Shown: positions 59,814 through 64,000 of the stretch, piece after piece
Position numbering within the stretch: position 1 is the stretch's first letter
Layout of the letters: each line of letters begins with the position of its first letter
Origin: Blastomyces gilchristii SLH14081
Lineage: Eukaryota > Ascomycota > Eurotiomycetes > Onygenales > Ajellomycetaceae
NCBI RefSeq assembly: GCF_000003855.2
Contig: NW_003101676.1
Coordinates: forward strand, 1,238,720-1,302,719
Length of the DNA: 64,000 nt
Direction of reading: 5' to 3'
Notes under the pieces: generated by a model
Told to the model about the DNA's origin: nothing
Databases searched by the model: none
What the model saw: the letters and a program-made list of their open reading frames with translations, nothing else
Position numbers and translations under genes: made by a program

Positions 59814-62800
59814 TTAGCTCCCTTCTTCTTTCTTGATTGTATATAGCTCTTATCAGTCAAGGGCCATGATCTCAGATAATATGAAACTCAGAGTTCAGGT
59901 CAGGTGATTGTAGCTGACTTATTTCACAAGATATTATAAGCTGCAGCTGCAGAGTCTCTTATCAAGAATATCTTCAATTTCTCATTTAAGTTCATTATCT
60001 TCTTCTATGATTCCTGGCAGCTGTCAGTTAGAAGTCAGTTGAGAAGAGAACAGATCAGTGATAATGCAGCAGAGCAAGCTCATATAAAAGATATTATAAA
60101 TCTCTGATAATATATCAAGATAGTAGTTATAACTGTCTAGAACTTCTATCACTTTATACTTTATATAACAGTAATTCAGTGTGTGAGATGAGTATGTGAT
60201 CTGTATATTCTTAAGATTTAATTATATCAGATCTTCTATCTTATATTGCTTAATGAGATCTCAGTAAATATTGATTCAATCTTCTTAATTCTGTTTAACA
60301 CTTGTCATGAAGACTTCTACTCAATCACAGATATCTTGAAGTTTTATTACTATATTATCAGTGATCTAAATTGAACTGCAGAGATTCAGTGTAAAATGTG
60401 TGATCTCTAGAAGATTCAGTACTTTCATATGATATCTGTATATGAGAAAGAACAGGCTTACATCTGTTAAAACAGTATCTCAGTTATTGATAGTGACTTC
60501 AGTATGTAGAAGAAGGTCATATCAATCATCTTATAAGTGATTACAGAACTTATAAAGATAATTCTTTACAGTCTGAATTATCTATTCTGATACATCATTA
60601 ATCTCAGAGTAATAGATAGTTAATAAACAGTGTATAATCTGAAGAACTTGACAGATTCTTGTTCAGAGAGTACTCATGAATTAACAGTCTCAATCTGATA
60701 CTATAGATCTCAGTAATTCATGTATCTGATAGAACAGACTTCTTAGAAAAGCTTCAGTGACTTGTTCAGTATTCATCTTATCACAGAGTTTCAATATTAC
60801 ATTCTTACTCAGTCAGTTCACAATAATCAGAATATTTTTATAATTCTTACTCTCAGAGAGATCAACAGTGAAGTCAATTATCACATCTCATCAGATTCTA
60901 TCAAAGATATCATGCAGTTTCAGCAGATCTTTTCTACAGTTCTTTTATAAGATGATAAAGAAACAACAGTTACAGTTTCAGATACAATATCTGACACTGT
61001 TTAATATCTCAGGTTAGTAGAACTCTTGAGAGATCATTTGATACAGTTATTCATGACCTGAATGACTGATTATACAAGAGTCATAAATCTCTTGTATTAT
61101 CTGAGTGTGTAAGAGTTCAGAGTGAGAGACTCAGTGTCATTTACAGAATTATAGAGTATTATTATTATCAATTGAATATTTTGAGATGTCAGTTCTTATA
61201 TGTAGTTCTGGGAAAAATCAGAATGCTTCTTATCATACTGCTTCAGTGAGTGTTTGCAGAAGTTCATCAGTTTGAGCTGCTGTATACTATAGTTCATCTA
61301 ATGTAGATTCAGAAGAAGTTGAGATATCAGTGACAGTTCTAATCAGAGAAGTATATATAGTGTCATAAGCTGTTTTATCTTGATTCACTAGTATCTTCAG
61401 ATTCAAGAGCTGGTGCTCTCAGTTCATTCAGCAAGTATCTGTTACATCAGATGATATATGTTACTCTCATTATGAGAGAATATCTATCATTGAGTTCTGA
61501 CTGCCAGAACAGTAGTATATCATAAAATTCAAGCAGCTTAAGAACTCAGATCATCATATCTATCATTCAGTGAGTTTATAAGTAGTTGTGAAGTGCTTGA
61601 GATTCTTATAATCTGTGATTATCTCAAATTTAGAGACACTTCAGAGTTCAGAGTCTCATTCTTCTAGACAGTACACAATCATAAGAAGTTTCTTATCATA
61701 GATGTCATAGTTGCATTCAGCAGAACTCAGTTTCTTAGATATAAAGATGCATGATTATAAGACATCTTCATCATTATATTACAATATAGCTTCTTCTGTG
61801 ACATAGTCAGAGAAATCAGCTTCAATGACTGTCTTATAATCAGAATTAAATATTATTAGCAGAGAGGTATTAATAAATATCTTCTTCATTCATATAAATA
61901 CAGCTTCAGTATCTGCTGATTATTGAAATACTAAGTCTTTCTTAGTAAGTTCTATGAGTGATCTTGCAATATCTGAGAAGTTTCATATAAATCACTGATA
62001 GAAGTTAGCAAATTCAATGAAGCTTTATACATCTTTTACAGTACATGAAGTCTCTCACTTGAGAATAGCAGAGACTTTCTCAGAATTCATTCAAATTCTC
62101 TTATCATCTTCTATGATAAAGTCTAAATATTTTATACTCTTGACTTTGAAATTACATTTGTTAATATCTATTAATAGTTCTGTCTCTTGTAATCATTGTA
62201 ATATCTTTCACATGTGTTCTTGATATTCTTTTCTGAATCTGTCAGTGAAGATGAGAATATTATCTAGATATGCAGATACAAACTTATCAAGAAAATCTCA
62301 GAGTGCTCAGTTAATATACTTCTGAAATATACTGAGAGTATTTATCAGTTCAAAGAGTGTGACTATTCATTCAAAGAGACTGTAATATGTTTGAAATGCT
62401 GTAAGTTATTCATCTTCTTCAGTGATATGAATCTTATGAAACATAGTGATGATATCTAGCTTTATGTACTATTAAGCTTGTCTGATATATGCTAGGATTT
62501 CATTGATGAGAGATAAGAAATAATGATTCCTCTTTATCAATCTATTCAGATCTTAATAGTTCTCACAGAATTGAAGTTCTTCATCTGACTTCTTTGCAAA
62601 GAGAATAGAAGCTGCAGTGAAAGAGTGACTAATATATATAAATCTCTCATTCAACAGATTATTGAGTGTCTTCTGAAGAAGAAGAAGGTTATCTTGAGAT
62701 ATATTATAAAGAGAGTCTCACAGTAGTTCAGAGTTCTTATCATTTTTCTTTTAAAACTTGATACTGTGATTCACTTCTGAGTCTTGTAAAGAAGATATAT

Positions 62801-64000
62801 TTATAATATTATCTTGTCAGAAGATATTTAGATATTCATAATATTATTGAGAGACTTTTGTGCAAGAATCTGTTATTATAGTACAGAATAACCTTTCTAG
62901 AGCTTTCTTAATATTAGTCAGACTGATAAAAGAGATTAATATATAATTCTGCTATCAGTAACTTTGTCAGTGACTCTGTTAACAGTTTTGATAATAACTT
63001 CTTTTTCAGAGCATTTTATAAGTGTTGACAGAGATCTGTGTAAGATTCATAATCTAGTAAATATCATCTTTGTGAATCCTATCATTATTAGAGAATATTA
63101 AGCTTCTGTTTTAAGTGTTCAACAAGATGCCTTGTTTAGATAGTTAGATAAGTTCTAGTATGAGATCATAGTCAAGATTATTAACTTTGTATATATAGAC
63201 CTCTTCACATTGATGTCCTCTGACATCTATGTTTAGTTTTATCATATAATGAGTGTGAATATCCTTTGAATCATCAAATTCTGTGAGAAGTTAAGATCTT
63301 GATAAGAGAATATGCTGAAGATTAGAACATCTTACAATTGAAGATTTAATCATTGTATAATAACATAGACTGCTGTCTATCATGGCTTTCATATTATACA
63401 TATTATCTATCACAGTAGATATAAGAATCACATTCATTGTTATTTTCTCTTCAAATTATTGTTGTCTGACCTCTTCAAGCTTCTGCTTGTAAATTTGAAC
63501 AGAAGCTAATCTTTTCCCTGTTTCATCAGAGCATTCTCATAGTTATCTTCTGAATTCTTCTCTAATGTAATGTGATTAATGCAGACAGACACTGATTCAT
63601 TCTTTGAGTGAGAGAGTATATAGACTGATCAACAGTTGAAAGCAATGTGTCTCAGTTGATTACAGTTAATGTATACTTCTCATTGATATTGATCAGTGAC
63701 TTCTTTGAAAGTGATCTCAGAAACTTAGAAGCCTGTTCAGATAACAGAGACTCTTGCTTATGTATAGATATTCAAGTCTATTCAGTTCATAGCATCTGCA
63801 TCATTGTTGTTGTTTCTCAGCACAAATGTATAAGTGACTGAGTTATTTCTCAGTGTGAGTGTGTGAGTGTAATATCTTCTATCACTGTTCTGTACACTCT
63901 TAAGCTTGATAAGACGATCATTCAATGTCTGAAGCTGTGTACAGAAGTCTTTATAAGTCAGGTCTTCATTTATACTTATAAGGGTCTGTAAGAGTTTAAA
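59493..64000 (-). mobile_element. Gypsy A, copy 4, inserted in copy 3 (runs off the window)
   Basis: 3' LTR 59493-59813, then sequence colinear with copy 1 from 9192 to about 12990 and, without the hAT-like insertion, on from 14574. The RT catalytic box is at about 62260-62271 (YLDN-like). The single CACTGATT at 63590-63597 is the empty site for the hAT-like element of copy 1. Its right LTR and target duplication lie beyond the window; the five bases left of the LTR are GTATA. Confidence 0.88.

Overview
The window looks like genomic DNA of a filamentous ascomycete, most likely an onygenalean dimorphic fungus of the Blastomyces/Emmonsia/Histoplasma group. That placement is an inference. It rests on compact genes with short GT-AG introns, the protein set, and very large AT-rich retrotransposon islands between ordinary gene blocks. 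No virus, bacterial operon, rRNA or CRISPR array is visible.

Layout. Gene block 1 (1-8494): the 3' part of ERO1 (ER oxidoreductin), PEX13 (peroxisomal import docking), and on the minus strand a five-exon ARF-like GTPase with a long, triplicated C-terminal extension. AT island 1 (8495-23978) is one short terminal-inverted-repeat (TIR) element into which a 14.7 kb nested stack has inserted: chromodomain Ty3/gypsy element A, then an 8-bp-TSD DNA element carrying a truncated LINE, and a second chromodomain Ty3/gypsy element B. Gene block 2 (about 23979-33864): ATG6/Beclin (minus), SCM3 (plus, divergent from ATG6), a membrane-anchored cysteine synthase (minus, convergent with SCM3) and a DUF185/NDUFAF7-like methyltransferase (plus, divergent from the synthase). 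AT island 2 (33865 to the window end) starts inside a second copy of the same TIR element. It holds degraded LINEs, a self-nested gypsy family X with 178-bp LTRs and a Cys-rich ORF antisense to pol, a tRNA-derived SINE, more copies of the 8-bp-TSD element, and two nested copies of gypsy A. Two runs of N (41291-41439, 54363-54687) are assembly gaps.

The islands carry a strong RIP-like signature, but of an unusual kind. CpG, CpC and GpG are almost absent while CpA/TpG remain common; canonical RIP consumes CpA. Most insertions could be resolved to exact target-site duplications, and several are confirmed by an empty site in another copy inside the window, giving a relative order of insertion. 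The seven host genes are housekeeping genes (ER redox, peroxisome import, small-GTPase signalling, autophagy, centromere CENP-A loading, sulphur amino acids, complex I assembly) and do not form a pathway cluster. The best candidates for new biology are the ARF-like fusion protein, the antisense Cys-rich ORF of retroelement X, the SINE/LINE pair sharing an (AAT)n tail, and the iteron-bearing TIR element.
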